Assembly (NCBI GenBank): GCA_040772685.1
Contig: JAXGXQ010000001.1
Coordinates: forward strand, 620,001-684,000
Length of the DNA stretch: 64,000 nt
DNA from: JAXGXQ01 sp040772685
Lineage (GTDB): Bacteria; Bacillota; Clostridia; Saccharofermentanales; UBA5734
Reading direction: 5' to 3'
The translations under genes and the position numbers were made by a program. Shown piece by piece: positions 9,394 to 18,115 of the stretch. Within the stretch, counting starts at the first letter, position 1. Every line of letters starts with the position of its first letter. The notes beneath the pieces were generated by a model. It was given only the letters and a program-made list of their open reading frames with translations. It searched no databases and was not told where the DNA came from.

Positions 9394-9957
9394 TCAGACC
9401 GGCGGACCAACTTTGAGAGTAGCTTCATGATTCCAGCCCAGATCGAACGCGACCAGCTCGTCGGGAATCATGTCATGTTTGCGCGGCGGCAAAACCACCC
9501 GCAGTGCTTCCTCAAAAGAATCACGGTTAATACAGCCTGTCAGGCGGCCCAGGCTGCCCAGCAGGATAATTGTGGCAAACGTAATGTTGCCGACATCAGC
9601 TGCCAAAGCTGAGGCAGGGATCGGCACAAAATCTACATCCTGGCGGGCCGGTATGGCGTAAACCAGCGAACTGTCTACAATAATCAAACCGCCATCTTTG
9701 ACATCGCAAGCGAATTTATCGAGCGAAGGATTGTTGAGCGCAATCAGGACATCGGGGTTGTTAATTACAGGGCTGCCAATAGCTTCATCCGAAATTACCA
9801 CGCCACAGTTGGCTGTGCCGCCGCGCATTTCCGGACCATAGGAAGGAAACCAGGAAACCTCATGTCCTTCGCCCATGGCGGCCTGAGCTACAATGCGGCC
9901 GGCCGAGAGTATTCCCTGACCACCGAAACCAGCCAGAATGATGGAGAAGTCAATCAT
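9394..9957 (-). CDS. 2-oxoacid:ferredoxin oxidoreductase, gamma subunit
   Basis: A 187-residue subunit of a four-part 2-oxoacid:ferredoxin oxidoreductase (VOR/KOR type) that converts branched 2-oxoacids or 2-oxoglutarate plus CoA to acyl-CoA, CO2 and reduced ferredoxin. The family signature GFGGQGILSAGRI is at residues 10-22, followed by SYGPEMRGGTANC, the conserved CoA/interface region. It overlaps the beta-subunit stop by four bases and is the last gene of the operon delta-alpha-beta-gamma. Sequence alone does not settle valine-type against oxoglutarate-type specificity. Confidence 0.9.
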   Translation of the reverse strand: MIDFSIILAGFGGQGILSAGRIVAQAAMGEGHEVSWFPSYGPEMRGGTANCGVVISDEAIGSPVINNPDVLIALNNPSLDKFACDVKDGGLIIVDSSLVYAIPARQDVDFVPIPASALAADVGNITFATIILLGSLGRLTGCINRDSFEEALRVVLPPRKHDMIPDELVAFDLGWNHEATLKVGPPV

Positions 9958-10706
9958 TTTCCCACCTCCAGGTCAACATCACGATATACGCCAAGCGGAT
10001 ACTGCTTCATCATGGCGTCTTCAACCCAGCGCAGCGCGGTTTCAGGATCTTTACCCCAGTTTGTCGGGCAGGTTGAAAGGATTTCCACCAGCGAGAACCC
10101 GAGATTAGCCTTCTGCACTTCAAACGCTTTGCGGATCGCGCGCTTGGCCTTATTTATATTTTTGAAGTCTGTCACCGCCACACGTTCAATATATACAGCG
10201 CCCGGCAGAGTCGCCAGCATTTCGGAAACGTTGATCGGGTAACCTTGCACCTGCGCATCACGGCCGAAAGGTGAGGTTGTTGTGACCTGGCCAAGCAGTG
10301 TAGTCGGTGCCATCTGGCCTGAAGTCATGCCGTAAATGGCGTTGTTGACAAAAAAGGTGGTAATCTTTTCGCCGCGGGCTGCAGCGTGGACGATTTCAGC
10401 AGTGCCGATGGCGGCAAGGTCACCGTCACCCTGGTAGGTAAAAACAGGGTTTTCCGGGTGGACACGCTTCACGCCAGTAGCGACAGCCGGTGCCCGGCCG
10501 TGTGCCGCCTGCAGCATATCGCAGGCAAAATACTCATAGTTGTTATAGGTACAGCCTACCGGTGAAACGCCGATTGCTGTCTCCAGAATGCCCATTTCGC
10601 AGATAACTTCAGCGATCAAACGGTGAATGATGCCATGTGTGCAACCGGGACAATAGTGAAAAGGCTTATCAGTCAGGCCTTCAGTGTAACCAAATACTTT
10701 TTTCAT
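9954..10706 (-). CDS. 2-oxoacid:ferredoxin oxidoreductase, beta (TPP-binding) subunit
   Basis: A 250-residue thiamine-pyrophosphate subunit. CPGCTHGIIHRLIAE near residue 19 is the cluster/TPP-proximal motif. GDGDLAAIGTAEIVHAAARG is the GDG...N diphosphate-magnesium motif, followed by NNAIYGMTSGQMAPTT. It lacks a ferredoxin domain, as expected when the delta subunit is separate. It overlaps both neighbours by four bases (ATGA), so the operon is translationally coupled. The active site forms between this subunit and the alpha subunit. Confidence 0.92.
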   Translation of the reverse strand: MKKVFGYTEGLTDKPFHYCPGCTHGIIHRLIAEVICEMGILETAIGVSPVGCTYNNYEYFACDMLQAAHGRAPAVATGVKRVHPENPVFTYQGDGDLAAIGTAEIVHAAARGEKITTFFVNNAIYGMTSGQMAPTTLLGQVTTTSPFGRDAQVQGYPINVSEMLATLPGAVYIERVAVTDFKNINKAKRAIRKAFEVQKANLGFSLVEILSTCPTNWGKDPETALRWVEDAMMKQYPLGVYRDVDLEVGK

Positions 10707-11776
10707 GCTTGCTTACCCCCTGCAATGTCGCGCAGTTTTTCCAGAATTTCAGCCTGCGTTGGCAGATTGCCGCCTGTGCGGCCATGGAAATGAACCGGCT
10801 TGGAGCAGTTGATGGCAAGCTTTACATCTTCAATCATCTGCCCGGCGTTAAGCTCAACAGCCAGGAATGCTTTGACAGAATCCTGCGCAGCAACGCGGGC
10901 CAGTGCAGCCTTCGGGAAAGGCCAGAGTGTGATCGGACGCACCAAGCCAACCTTAATCCCTTCAGCTCTTGCCTGACGGATTACGTTTTTACAAATACGG
11001 CTGCTGGTTCCAAAAGCTGTAATCACGATTTCCGCGTCATCACAATCGCTGACTTCCACGCGTACTTCGTTTTGCTCGATCTCGCGGTACTTAGCCTGCA
11101 ACCGGTTGTTTACCTCTTCCAGATCATCAGCTTCAATGTAAATTGAAGTGATGGTACGATGCTCAGGACGCCCGCCGCGGCCGCCGGCCGCCCATTCTTT
11201 ATCTACAGTATTTACTGGTTCTTCTTCACGGAACGCAACCGGTTCCATCATCTGGCCCATGGTGCCGTCACCCAGAATCATCGTCAGCATCCGGTAACGG
11301 TCAGCAAGATTAAAAGCCTCAACAGTCAGTTCGTAGAGTTCCTGAACGCTGGCCGGTGCCAGAACGATATTCCGGTAATCGCCGTGACCGCCGCCTTTAG
11401 TTGCCTGGAAATAGTCGCCCTGTGCCGGCAGAATACCGCCGAGGCCAGGACCGGAACGCACGATATTTACCACAACCGCGGGGATCTCCGCCCCGGCGAT
11501 ATAGGAAAAGCCTTCCTGCTTCAGGCTGATACCCGGACTGGAACTTGTAGTCATAACTCTGGCTCCGGCACCAGAAGCGCCGTACACCATATTTATGGCT
11601 GCGATTTCGCTCTCGGCCTGCACAAAAGTGCCGCCGGCTTCAACCATACGCTTAGCCATGTAATGCATAATTTCTGTCTGTGGTGTAATCGGATAGCCGA
11701 AATAATGACGGCATCCGGCGCGAATCGCAGCTTCGGCAATCACTTCATTGCCTTTCATCAAAACACGTTTACTCAT
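10703..11776 (-). CDS. vorB: 2-oxoacid:ferredoxin oxidoreductase, alpha subunit (VorB-like)
   Basis: A 357-residue pyrimidine-domain subunit. The N-terminal GNEVIAEAAIRAGCRHYFGY leads into the PITPQTE motif, followed by QAESEIAAINMVYGASGAGA and TTSSSPGISLKQEG, all typical of the VorB/KorA family. It works with the beta subunit to bind TPP and the 2-oxoacid. It overlaps the delta subunit stop by four bases. VorB (3-methyl-2-oxobutanoate, from valine breakdown) is the closest remembered family, but KorA (2-oxoglutarate) is the alternative. Confidence 0.9.
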   Translation of the reverse strand: MSKRVLMKGNEVIAEAAIRAGCRHYFGYPITPQTEIMHYMAKRMVEAGGTFVQAESEIAAINMVYGASGAGARVMTTSSSPGISLKQEGFSYIAGAEIPAVVVNIVRSGPGLGGILPAQGDYFQATKGGGHGDYRNIVLAPASVQELYELTVEAFNLADRYRMLTMILGDGTMGQMMEPVAFREEEPVNTVDKEWAAGGRGGRPEHRTITSIYIEADDLEEVNNRLQAKYREIEQNEVRVEVSDCDDAEIVITAFGTSSRICKNVIRQARAEGIKVGLVRPITLWPFPKAALARVAAQDSVKAFLAVELNAGQMIEDVKLAINCSKPVHFHGRTGGNLPTQAEILEKLRDIAGGKQA

Positions 11777-11994
11777 TTTCCCTTTTCCTCCCGATAAACC
11801 TCAATCACGTTATCGGGACAAATAACGGCACAAAAGGTGCAGCCGATACATTTGTCCATCTCTTCAACGCCGGCCGGATGGAAGCCCTTTTCGTTCAACT
11901 GATCGGTTTTCAGTTTAATTATTTTACGCGGGCAGACCGAGATGCAAAGGCTGCAGCCCTTACAACGATCCTCGCGAAATGAAACTTTTGACAT
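11773..11994 (-). CDS. 2-oxoacid:ferredoxin oxidoreductase, delta subunit (2x[4Fe-4S])
   Basis: A 73-residue ferredoxin-like subunit with two CxxCxxCxxxCP motifs, CKGCSLCISVCP and CIGCTFCAVICP, each binding a [4Fe-4S] cluster to pass electrons from the TPP site to ferredoxin. The ATG at 11994 is chosen because AAGGGGG lies at correct spacing; a longer frame upstream has no ribosome site and unlike composition. It is the first gene of the operon delta-alpha-beta-gamma. Confidence 0.93.
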   Translation of the reverse strand: MSKVSFREDRCKGCSLCISVCPRKIIKLKTDQLNEKGFHPAGVEEMDKCIGCTFCAVICPDNVIEVYREEKGK

Positions 11995-12145
11995 GGATAT
12001 CCCCCTTATTTCAGACCTATCTGAACTATTATAAAAATAACCGCAGCTGGAATCAACCTGGCCCGGAGCGTTTCGGACTGACAGCAGCAAAAGGCGCCGG
12101 AAAAAGCTGGTAAACGGGCAGAGTAATGAATGAATCCGAACCCAT

Positions 12146-13156
12146 TCAAGTTGATTTGCGAATTATCAAATCGCTGTGCAAAGAAAGATGGCGGGCGATT
12201 CGCTGTGGGTTTTGTATGCGCTCAATCAGGAGTTGAACCCCTTCGTTGCCGATTTCATATTTCGGCTGCCGGATGGTAGTCAGCGGGACTTCCAAATAAT
12301 CCATCAGGTCAATATCATCGTAGCCGGTAACCCGGAAATCTTCAGGCACAGAAAAGCCGCGCTTACGGATTACATTTATGGCACCAACAGCAATAAGGTC
12401 ACAGCCGCAGCAAATTGTCCCGGATTTAAGCCCATTGTCAAGCAATCTGGTCATGGCCTGCGCCCCTGCTTCGATATACGGTTCACAATGAACCACCTGA
12501 TTCTCGGCCAGCGTCAGCCCGTGGTCACGGAAAGCCTGACGATAGCCACGCATTCTGACCTGGCTGGGCTGTGACGCCAACGGCAAGGAAAGAAACCAGA
12601 TATCGCGGCTGCCGGTCTTTAGCAGGTAATCGACAATGTCGTAGCCGCCCTGGAAGTTATCGTTTTCAATACTGTCTATATCGAGCCCGGGGCTGGAACG
12701 CATCAGTAAAACGGTTGGTGTACCGTTGTCTTGCAGCTTATTCAGCGCTTCTGGTGAAACGCGCAGCGGCGCAGCCAGAATCAAGCCGTCAATCCGCTGC
12801 CGCAGCAATAGTTCAACAGCACGTTTTTCTTTTTCAACATCCTGATCGGTGTTTGCCACAATCACACTATGGCCGGCTGCCGCGGCTGCATCCTGCACTC
12901 CGCGTAACACTTTGGCAAAAACAAGCTGCGAGCTGTCGCCCATGACCAGTCCCAGGGTATTGGTTTCCTGCACTCTGAGGCTTTTGGCAATATTATCCGG
13001 TTGATAATTCAATTTTTTTGCCGCTTCGCGAATCCTTTTTGATGTTTCGGGCGATATCCCGCCTTTACCATTCAGGACTTTGGATACAGCCATAGCTGAA
13101 ACACCGGCCTCCCTGGCGACATCTTTAAGGGTTGTTCTGCGGTTTGTTTGTATCAT
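12146..13156 (-). CDS. LacI family transcriptional regulator
   Basis: A 336-residue repressor. The N-terminal helix-turn-helix (TLKDVAREAGVSAMAVSKVLN, residues 9-29) and the hinge helix PDNIAKSLR are classic LacI elements. The remainder is a periplasmic-binding-protein-like ligand domain (GLVMGDSS..., DGLILAAP..., TGYDDIDLMDYLEVPLTT). The ligand is probably a sugar or sugar acid. It is separated from the upstream transaldolase operon by a terminator, so it has its own promoter in the short gap or is read through. The two transaldolases and the SDR are its likeliest targets. Confidence 0.95.
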   Translation of the reverse strand: MIQTNRRTTLKDVAREAGVSAMAVSKVLNGKGGISPETSKRIREAAKKLNYQPDNIAKSLRVQETNTLGLVMGDSSQLVFAKVLRGVQDAAAAAGHSVIVANTDQDVEKEKRAVELLLRQRIDGLILAAPLRVSPEALNKLQDNGTPTVLLMRSSPGLDIDSIENDNFQGGYDIVDYLLKTGSRDIWFLSLPLASQPSQVRMRGYRQAFRDHGLTLAENQVVHCEPYIEAGAQAMTRLLDNGLKSGTICCGCDLIAVGAINVIRKRGFSVPEDFRVTGYDDIDLMDYLEVPLTTIRQPKYEIGNEGVQLLIERIQNPQRIARHLSLHSDLIIRKST

Positions 13157-13190
13157 GAGTAATCACCTTGCGATTTCCAGTTTAAATAAA

Positions 13191-13221
13191 CCGGCCTGCC
13201 CAAATGGATCAGGCAGGCCGG
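13191..13221 (-). terminator. terminator of the SDR-transaldolase operon
   Basis: The perfect 10-bp GC-rich arms CCGGCCTGCC and GGCAGGCCGG, separated by 11 bases, are followed on the minus strand by TTTATTTAAA. It lies 22 bases after the transaldolase stop. Confidence 0.8.
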
Positions 13222-13243
13222 CAGATATCAATTACTCAGCTGC

Positions 13244-14302
13244 TCAGATCCAGCGGCCGGATGTTTTAGTGGAACCATAGGTTTCCAGCGGCGCCCAGCC
13301 GGTCTCGGTAAATTGTGATAAAAGCTTCTGCATTACGCCGAAGCGGATGAACTCTTCCTGGCCCAGGCCACCCGGCTCATAGGCACGAACAAATTCCGGC
13401 ACCTTCATCAGCCGTTCAATAGCGGCAGGGTCAACAGGGTTGTCGATCCGGATTTCACGTGCAGGGTCCGCTTCCAGAACCATATTCTGAACTCTGGTCT
13501 GCAAAGTGAAAGTGACGTTTTTGCCACCGGCCATTTCGGTCAACTGGCCAATATTGCGCAGTCCGGCCGGCATGATATAGCTCGAATAGCCGCGCTCCTG
13601 GAAAATCTGGTAAGTGCGCTTGCACATTGCCAGGCCAGCTACCTGAATATCGCTCTCGCGGACATCGGCTTTCATGTCTTTGGCGACATCGCGCAGATAG
13701 TCGTCCAAACGGCCAACCTGCTGTACAACCAGGCAGAGAGCCGGTTTGCGGCCGGCAGCTCTAGCTTTGGCAGCGCCCTTTTCGTAGGTTTCCGCCACTG
13801 CGATAGCTTGCGAAACGGAGACATTCAGCGTAGCGCAGATCGGAATGCACTCTTCTGCCAAATGTTCAATAACTTCGATTCCGGCATTGGTTGATGGCAG
13901 CTTGACAGCGATGTTTGGTCCCCAGGAATGGACACGACGAGCCTGAGCGAGCATGCCCTCAGCGTCACCGGCACGGCTGGGGTTGAGTTGGCCCAGAGCC
14001 AGACCATGAATCCCATCAGTAGCTTTGAAGACTTCGGTGAACTGGTCGGCAGCATAAGTCGCAACCAGTTTAAGCAGCGCCTCCGCACGCTCTTCCAGCT
14101 CGAGATCCTGCGAAACAGCATTAACCTTTTCAGCCCAGAATTCCGGGTTCATATTGAATGTGCGAAATGTCAGAACCGGGTTGGTAGTGACGCCCATCGC
14201 GCCACGTTCTTTACCGAGGGCAATTTCTTCCGGATTACCGGAATCGTGCCACCAACGGGTTGGAGTCGCTTCGTTCAGCCATTCGAGATAAGTACTCGCC
14301 AT
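13244..14302 (-). CDS. transaldolase family protein (first of a tandem pair)
   Basis: A 352-residue TIM-barrel protein. The class I aldolase residues expected for transaldolases are in place: the aspartate in WWHDSGNP, the GVTTNPVLT strand, and the Schiff-base lysine in IAVKLPSTNAGIEV, followed by CATLNVSVSQAI. It is longer than short TalC/FSA forms (about 220) and diverges from TalB. It probably moves a dihydroxyacetone unit or cleaves a ketose, but the sugar is unknown. The start at ATG 14302 follows AGGAGAACAGGATC; an in-frame extension upstream lacks a ribosome site. It lies 102 bases after its paralogue, and the two are recognisably homologous yet clearly diverged. Confidence 0.85.
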   Translation of the reverse strand: MASTYLEWLNEATPTRWWHDSGNPEEIALGKERGAMGVTTNPVLTFRTFNMNPEFWAEKVNAVSQDLELEERAEALLKLVATYAADQFTEVFKATDGIHGLALGQLNPSRAGDAEGMLAQARRVHSWGPNIAVKLPSTNAGIEVIEHLAEECIPICATLNVSVSQAIAVAETYEKGAAKARAAGRKPALCLVVQQVGRLDDYLRDVAKDMKADVRESDIQVAGLAMCKRTYQIFQERGYSSYIMPAGLRNIGQLTEMAGGKNVTFTLQTRVQNMVLEADPAREIRIDNPVDPAAIERLMKVPEFVRAYEPGGLGQEEFIRFGVMQKLLSQFTETGWAPLETYGSTKTSGRWI

Positions 14303-14404
14303 GATCCTGTTCTCCTTATTATAATCTGCATCTTTCAAATCGGAATTTAAAATATGCATTTGCTCAATTTATTCACTGACTGGATTTTCTTAATTGTTCG
14401 GGTA

Positions 14405-15439
14405 TTAGAATTTGTGATTAGCCAGCGGATTCCAGCCGGAGTTGACAAACTGGTCAAGCGTGCGGTTGGTGGAGCCGAAGGTGATGAATTCTTCCGGCTT
14501 CATGCCGTCTGGTTCGTAGGCTTTGACAAACTCAGGCATAGTCATCAGGCGCTCGATCACTTCCGGATCAACCGGAATATCGATGCGCTCTTCGAACGGG
14601 CCTTCCATTTCGGCCAGCAGAACAGCGATCTTGGGTGCGATCGACATGATCATCCGCGCACCTGCGAGGTCGGCGATATGGTAGGCGCCGCGGCAGCCGG
14701 CAGGCATCAGGTAGGCTTCGTAGCCGCGCTCGTTGAAGATCTGGTAGGAACGCTTGATCGCAGCGGTGCCGGCGCAGATAATGTCGCTTTCCTTGACTAT
14801 GTCGCTGGTGTCGCTGGCTACATCACGCAGGTAGTCGTCCAGGCGGCCAACCATGAGTACGGAAACGGCCAGGCCGGGCTTGATACCGGCGGCGCGGGCG
14901 CGCTCAATTCCGCGTTGCAGGGCAGCACCGGTGGTAACGCACTGAGGCACGGTGAAGCTTACGGTTACGACTACGTTGTAGCCCAGTGCCGCACATTCTT
15001 CAGCCAGCTCAATACCGTGTTTGGTTGCGGGCAGCTTAATGCAGATATTGGGTGCCCAGGCCGCATAACGCTTGGCCTGTGCCAGCATTGCCTCTTTGTC
15101 GCCCGGTTTTAAGGGACTGGTTTGGGCACAGCAACGGCCAACGCGGATATCGCCTGTTTCGTAAAGCGGCATCAGCTTCTCAGCAATATGACCCGTTACT
15201 TTCTGCATCAGAGCCTCGACTTTTTCGGTGCCTTTAAGGTCGCGCGGGACGTCTTTGATAATGTCGGCCCAATACTCCGGGTCGGATTTCAATGTCGCGT
15301 TGATCAGGAAAGGGTTGGTCGTTACGCCTTTGGCGCCGTTTGCCATTGCCTCTTCCAGTTCAGAAACTACAGCACTGTCGTGCCAGTACACTGTCTGGGT
15401 TTCGCTTGTCATCCATTTCAGAAACTTGTTTTCGCTCAT
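14405..15439 (-). CDS. transaldolase family protein (second of a tandem pair)
   Basis: A 344-residue homologue of the neighbouring gene, with the same landmarks: VYWHDSAVVSEL, GVTTNPFLINATL and the Schiff-base region ICIKLPATKHGIEL followed by VVVTVSFTVPQ. The C terminus has the same PEFVKAYEPDGM segment. GAGGAGG lies 6 bases before the ATG. Two side-by-side copies with different substrate-loop residues suggest different acceptors, or a hetero-oligomer. It belongs to one operon with the SDR gene 107 bases upstream. Confidence 0.85.
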   Translation of the reverse strand: MSENKFLKWMTSETQTVYWHDSAVVSELEEAMANGAKGVTTNPFLINATLKSDPEYWADIIKDVPRDLKGTEKVEALMQKVTGHIAEKLMPLYETGDIRVGRCCAQTSPLKPGDKEAMLAQAKRYAAWAPNICIKLPATKHGIELAEECAALGYNVVVTVSFTVPQCVTTGAALQRGIERARAAGIKPGLAVSVLMVGRLDDYLRDVASDTSDIVKESDIICAGTAAIKRSYQIFNERGYEAYLMPAGCRGAYHIADLAGARMIMSIAPKIAVLLAEMEGPFEERIDIPVDPEVIERLMTMPEFVKAYEPDGMKPEEFITFGSTNRTLDQFVNSGWNPLANHKF

Positions 15440-15546
15440 TTTTGCCTCCTCGTGGCGGTTTGCTGCGCTTGCGCTGCCGCGGTTCTTTATGTAATCAAAT
15501 TAAATAATAAACATTTCTTATCTACAGTATATGGGAATATTTGTCA

Positions 15547-16293
15547 TCAGCCAAAATACATGCCGCCGTTGACATCCATCAACAAACCGGTGATAAACTC
15601 CGCTTCTTCAGATGCCAGGTAAGTAACAGCGCTGGCAATATTGGCAGGTTTTGCCAGTTTGCGCAGCGGAATTCTATTAAGCAGGCTGTCAATCTGCTCC
15701 TGTGACCATTGGGTTATCATTTCGCTTTCCGTTGTGCCGGGACATACCGCATTCACAGTGATGCCAAAAGGCGCCAGCTGACGTGCCATCCCGTAAGTCA
15801 GGGAAATAATCGCTCCCTTGGAGGCGGTATAGGCCATGCCCGTTTCAAAGCCGCCCATGCGGCCCGCAAGCGAAGAAATATTGATCACTCGCGGCGCGCT
15901 GCTTTGCTTGAGATACGGTAAAGCCTGCTGAATCACAAAAAAGACACTTTTCAGGTTTACAGCCATTACTTTATCCCATTCGGCGGCAGTAACCTGGGGA
16001 ATTGGCGTTGAATGCAAAATGCCGGCATTATTAACAACTACATCGATACCGTCAAAAACATTCACTACCTTAGTGATCATCGCGGTGATGCTTTCAACGT
16101 CAGAAACATCACAGGCAAAACTTGCAGCATCGAAACCTTGTGCGGTCAGTTCAGCTGCAGCGGCTTCTGCTTTAGCTTCATTAATATCAACAATCGCTAC
16201 CCGGTAGCCTTCACTGGCCAGTCGACCGGCAATTGCCTGACCTATGCCTTGAGCGGCACCGGTAACAACTGCAATTCTTTTTTCTCGTGACAT
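15547..16293 (-). CDS. SDR family oxidoreductase
   Basis: A 248-residue NAD(P)-dependent classical short-chain dehydrogenase of typical length. TGAAQGIGQAIA (residues 11-22) is the cofactor loop and DINEAKAE after the second strand suggests NAD preference. NNAGIL, the serine in INISSLAGR, and YTASKGA complete the catalytic Ser-Tyr-Lys set. It probably oxidises or reduces a sugar or polyol hydroxyl that feeds the downstream transaldolases. It is the first gene of the operon that diverges from livK; AGGAGG lies 11 bases before the ATG. Confidence 0.9.
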   Translation of the reverse strand: MSREKRIAVVTGAAQGIGQAIAGRLASEGYRVAIVDINEAKAEAAAAELTAQGFDAASFACDVSDVESITAMITKVVNVFDGIDVVVNNAGILHSTPIPQVTAAEWDKVMAVNLKSVFFVIQQALPYLKQSSAPRVINISSLAGRMGGFETGMAYTASKGAIISLTYGMARQLAPFGITVNAVCPGTTESEMITQWSQEQIDSLLNRIPLRKLAKPANIASAVTYLASEEAEFITGLLMDVNGGMYFG

Positions 16294-16809
16294 TTACTTG
16301 TACGCCTCCTTGGGTTTAACGTTATACATATTCATTATGAGGATAAGCGTGTCTAAAAACAAGATAAAATCACGTTAAAAACATAGTCGCGTCGATAAAT
16401 ATGACTATTTACACAATTTAATTGACAATTTTAGTATAGGTTGCCTAAATTAGTCTTGATTTAGCGTTAGATTCTTGACAATTATTCCGCCAGCACTTAA
16501 AGTTGATTTATCGATAAAGCAAAACTAAACACTTATTTATGGTGTCATAATAGCACTCAAAGAGGAGTAGTGTTATGATGCAAATCATAGTACAGTTACT
16601 GCACTTCAATTATCGATTCCTTTGGATCAACCGATGCTTACCGGCAAACAGATGCTAAAACATCAAACTGACAATTCTATTAGACTCATTCTGATAGACT
16701 CATTCTGAGCTAAACGACATCACAAATTTTACAGCAGTCTCATTTTCACTTTGCTCGTCACGCCAATTAAAGGCTGTGCGAAATACCCAGAAAAAGAAAG
16801 GAACTTCCT
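16294..16809 (+). promoter_or_regulatory. divergent intergenic region between SDR and livK
   Basis: A 516-base AT-rich gene-free region. Toward livK there are TTGACA at 16422 with TAAATT 18 bases on, and TTGACA at 16475 with TAAAGT 17 bases on; both are only fair promoters. The palindrome TTATCGATAA is at 16507-16516, and related words occur at 16391-16400 and 16608-16616. Its central CG would suit a LacI-type repressor such as the one at 12146-13156; that link is inference. Arms ATAGTC and GACTAT surround 16391. No small gene or known riboswitch is evident. Confidence 0.4.
16681..16708. repeat. 14-bp tandem direct repeat upstream of livK
   Basis: TAGACTCATTCTGA occurs twice, back to back and exact, about 100 bases before the livK start. 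It may be a tandem regulator site or a slippage product. Confidence 0.85.
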
Positions 16810-18036
16810 ATGAAGAAGATCATTGCCCTGTCTTTGACTATCGTCATGCTCCTCACATTGGTTGCTTGTGGTTCCACAGGCACAACAACAGCCGGTACCA
16901 CAACCGGTGGTACCACAACCGCAGCAAGCGGCGGCACGGTAAAAATCGGCCATTACGGCCCGCTGACCGGCCCCAACTCCACCACCGGCAATGCCGGCCT
17001 CGATGCCTTTAAACTTGCAATCAAGTTGAAAAATGCAGCCGGCGGCCTGAATGGCATGCAAATAGAAAGTGTCTATTACGATGACGCCGGTACAACTGAA
17101 GGCGCCGTCAAGGCCGTCACCCGCTTGATTGACACAGATAAAGTCGACCTCCTGCTCGGTTCACAGCTCTCCGGTAACCTCCAGGCAACCGGTGCGCAGG
17201 TTGAAGCCGCTCAGATCCCTGAAGTTGGCACTGGCGTTGGCCCCGTCTGGCTGGATAATGGCTGGAAGTATCTCTTCCGTGCTCTGTCCGAAAGCACCGG
17301 TGGTGTTGTTCCCCTGGTAGATGCCATGGATAAGCTCGGCACCACCAAGCTCGCAACCCTCGTATATCAGGACGAAGGCTCGATCTCCGCAGCTGAAAAC
17401 GTGCTAAAAGAAGTCCGTCAGCGCGGCAAAATCGAAATCACAACCGAAGAAGTCAGCCAGCCGAACGATACTGACTGGACTGGTCAGCTTTCCAAAATCG
17501 TTAACACTCAGCCAAACGGCGTAATGCTCTTTGTCCAGGGTGAACAAGCCAGCCAGATGATCAAACAGCTGCGCAACCTCGGCTATAAAGGCTATGTCTA
17601 TGGTCCTGAAACCATGTCCTTCCCGAAAATCCGTGAAGTCGGCGGCGACGCTGCCAATGGTATTGTTTTCTTCGCTCCTCACGTTATCCCTGACGCAGTC
17701 GAAGAAGCCAACTCCGATCTGGAAAAGGCGTTCCTGGAAGCTTATGTAAAAGAATACGGCAAACTGCCTGTATCCGACGTAGCCTACCGTGTTTATGACG
17801 GTATGCAGATCCTCTTCAGAGGCGTTGAAGATGCCAAGTCTATCGAAGGTCCTAAAGTCCGTGATGCTATCGCCAAAATCAGTGATCTTCAGCTGATGGC
17901 CGGCAAAGCTGATTTCACTCAGTTCGATGACGGCAACAGCATGGCCGGCATGCAGGTTTACATCACCCACGGCGGTAAAAATATTCTGCTCACAAAGTTT
18001 CTTGAATCCAATCCGGCAACAACCTACGCTCCTTAA
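16810..18036 (+). CDS. livK: branched-chain amino acid-type ABC transporter substrate-binding lipoprotein
   Basis: A 408-residue type I periplasmic binding protein. A lipoprotein signal (MKKIIALS..., lipobox LVACG, Cys20) anchors it outside the membrane. A threonine/glycine-rich stalk of about 20 residues follows, then the LivJ/K fold beginning KIGHYGPLTGPNS. LivK-family proteins carry Leu/Ile/Val, other amino acids, amides or short-chain acids, so the ligand is open. AAGGAAC lies 5 bases before the ATG. It is the first gene of livKHMGF and is followed by a strong intergenic hairpin that probably raises its level over the permease genes. Confidence 0.9.
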   Translation: MKKIIALSLTIVMLLTLVACGSTGTTTAGTTTGGTTTAASGGTVKIGHYGPLTGPNSTTGNAGLDAFKLAIKLKNAAGGLNGMQIESVYYDDAGTTEGAVKAVTRLIDTDKVDLLLGSQLSGNLQATGAQVEAAQIPEVGTGVGPVWLDNGWKYLFRALSESTGGVVPLVDAMDKLGTTKLATLVYQDEGSISAAENVLKEVRQRGKIEITTEEVSQPNDTDWTGQLSKIVNTQPNGVMLFVQGEQASQMIKQLRNLGYKGYVYGPETMSFPKIREVGGDAANGIVFFAPHVIPDAVEEANSDLEKAFLEAYVKEYGKLPVSDVAYRVYDGMQILFRGVEDAKSIEGPKVRDAIAKISDLQLMAGKADFTQFDDGNSMAGMQVYITHGGKNILLTKFLESNPATTYAP

Positions 18037-18115
18037 TCAGGTCAGCAAAGCCGGTTAGGACAAAGTTTAAGCAGGCCATTTATCGGCCGTCTGAACTTGA
18101 GTAAATAACCAACCG

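Noticed and set aside
14354..15112. A 252-residue open frame antisense to the second transaldolase gene
   Set aside because: No ribosome site, no recognisable domain, and the opposite strand carries a full transaldolase with a strong ribosome site. Long antisense frames are common over GC-biased genes.
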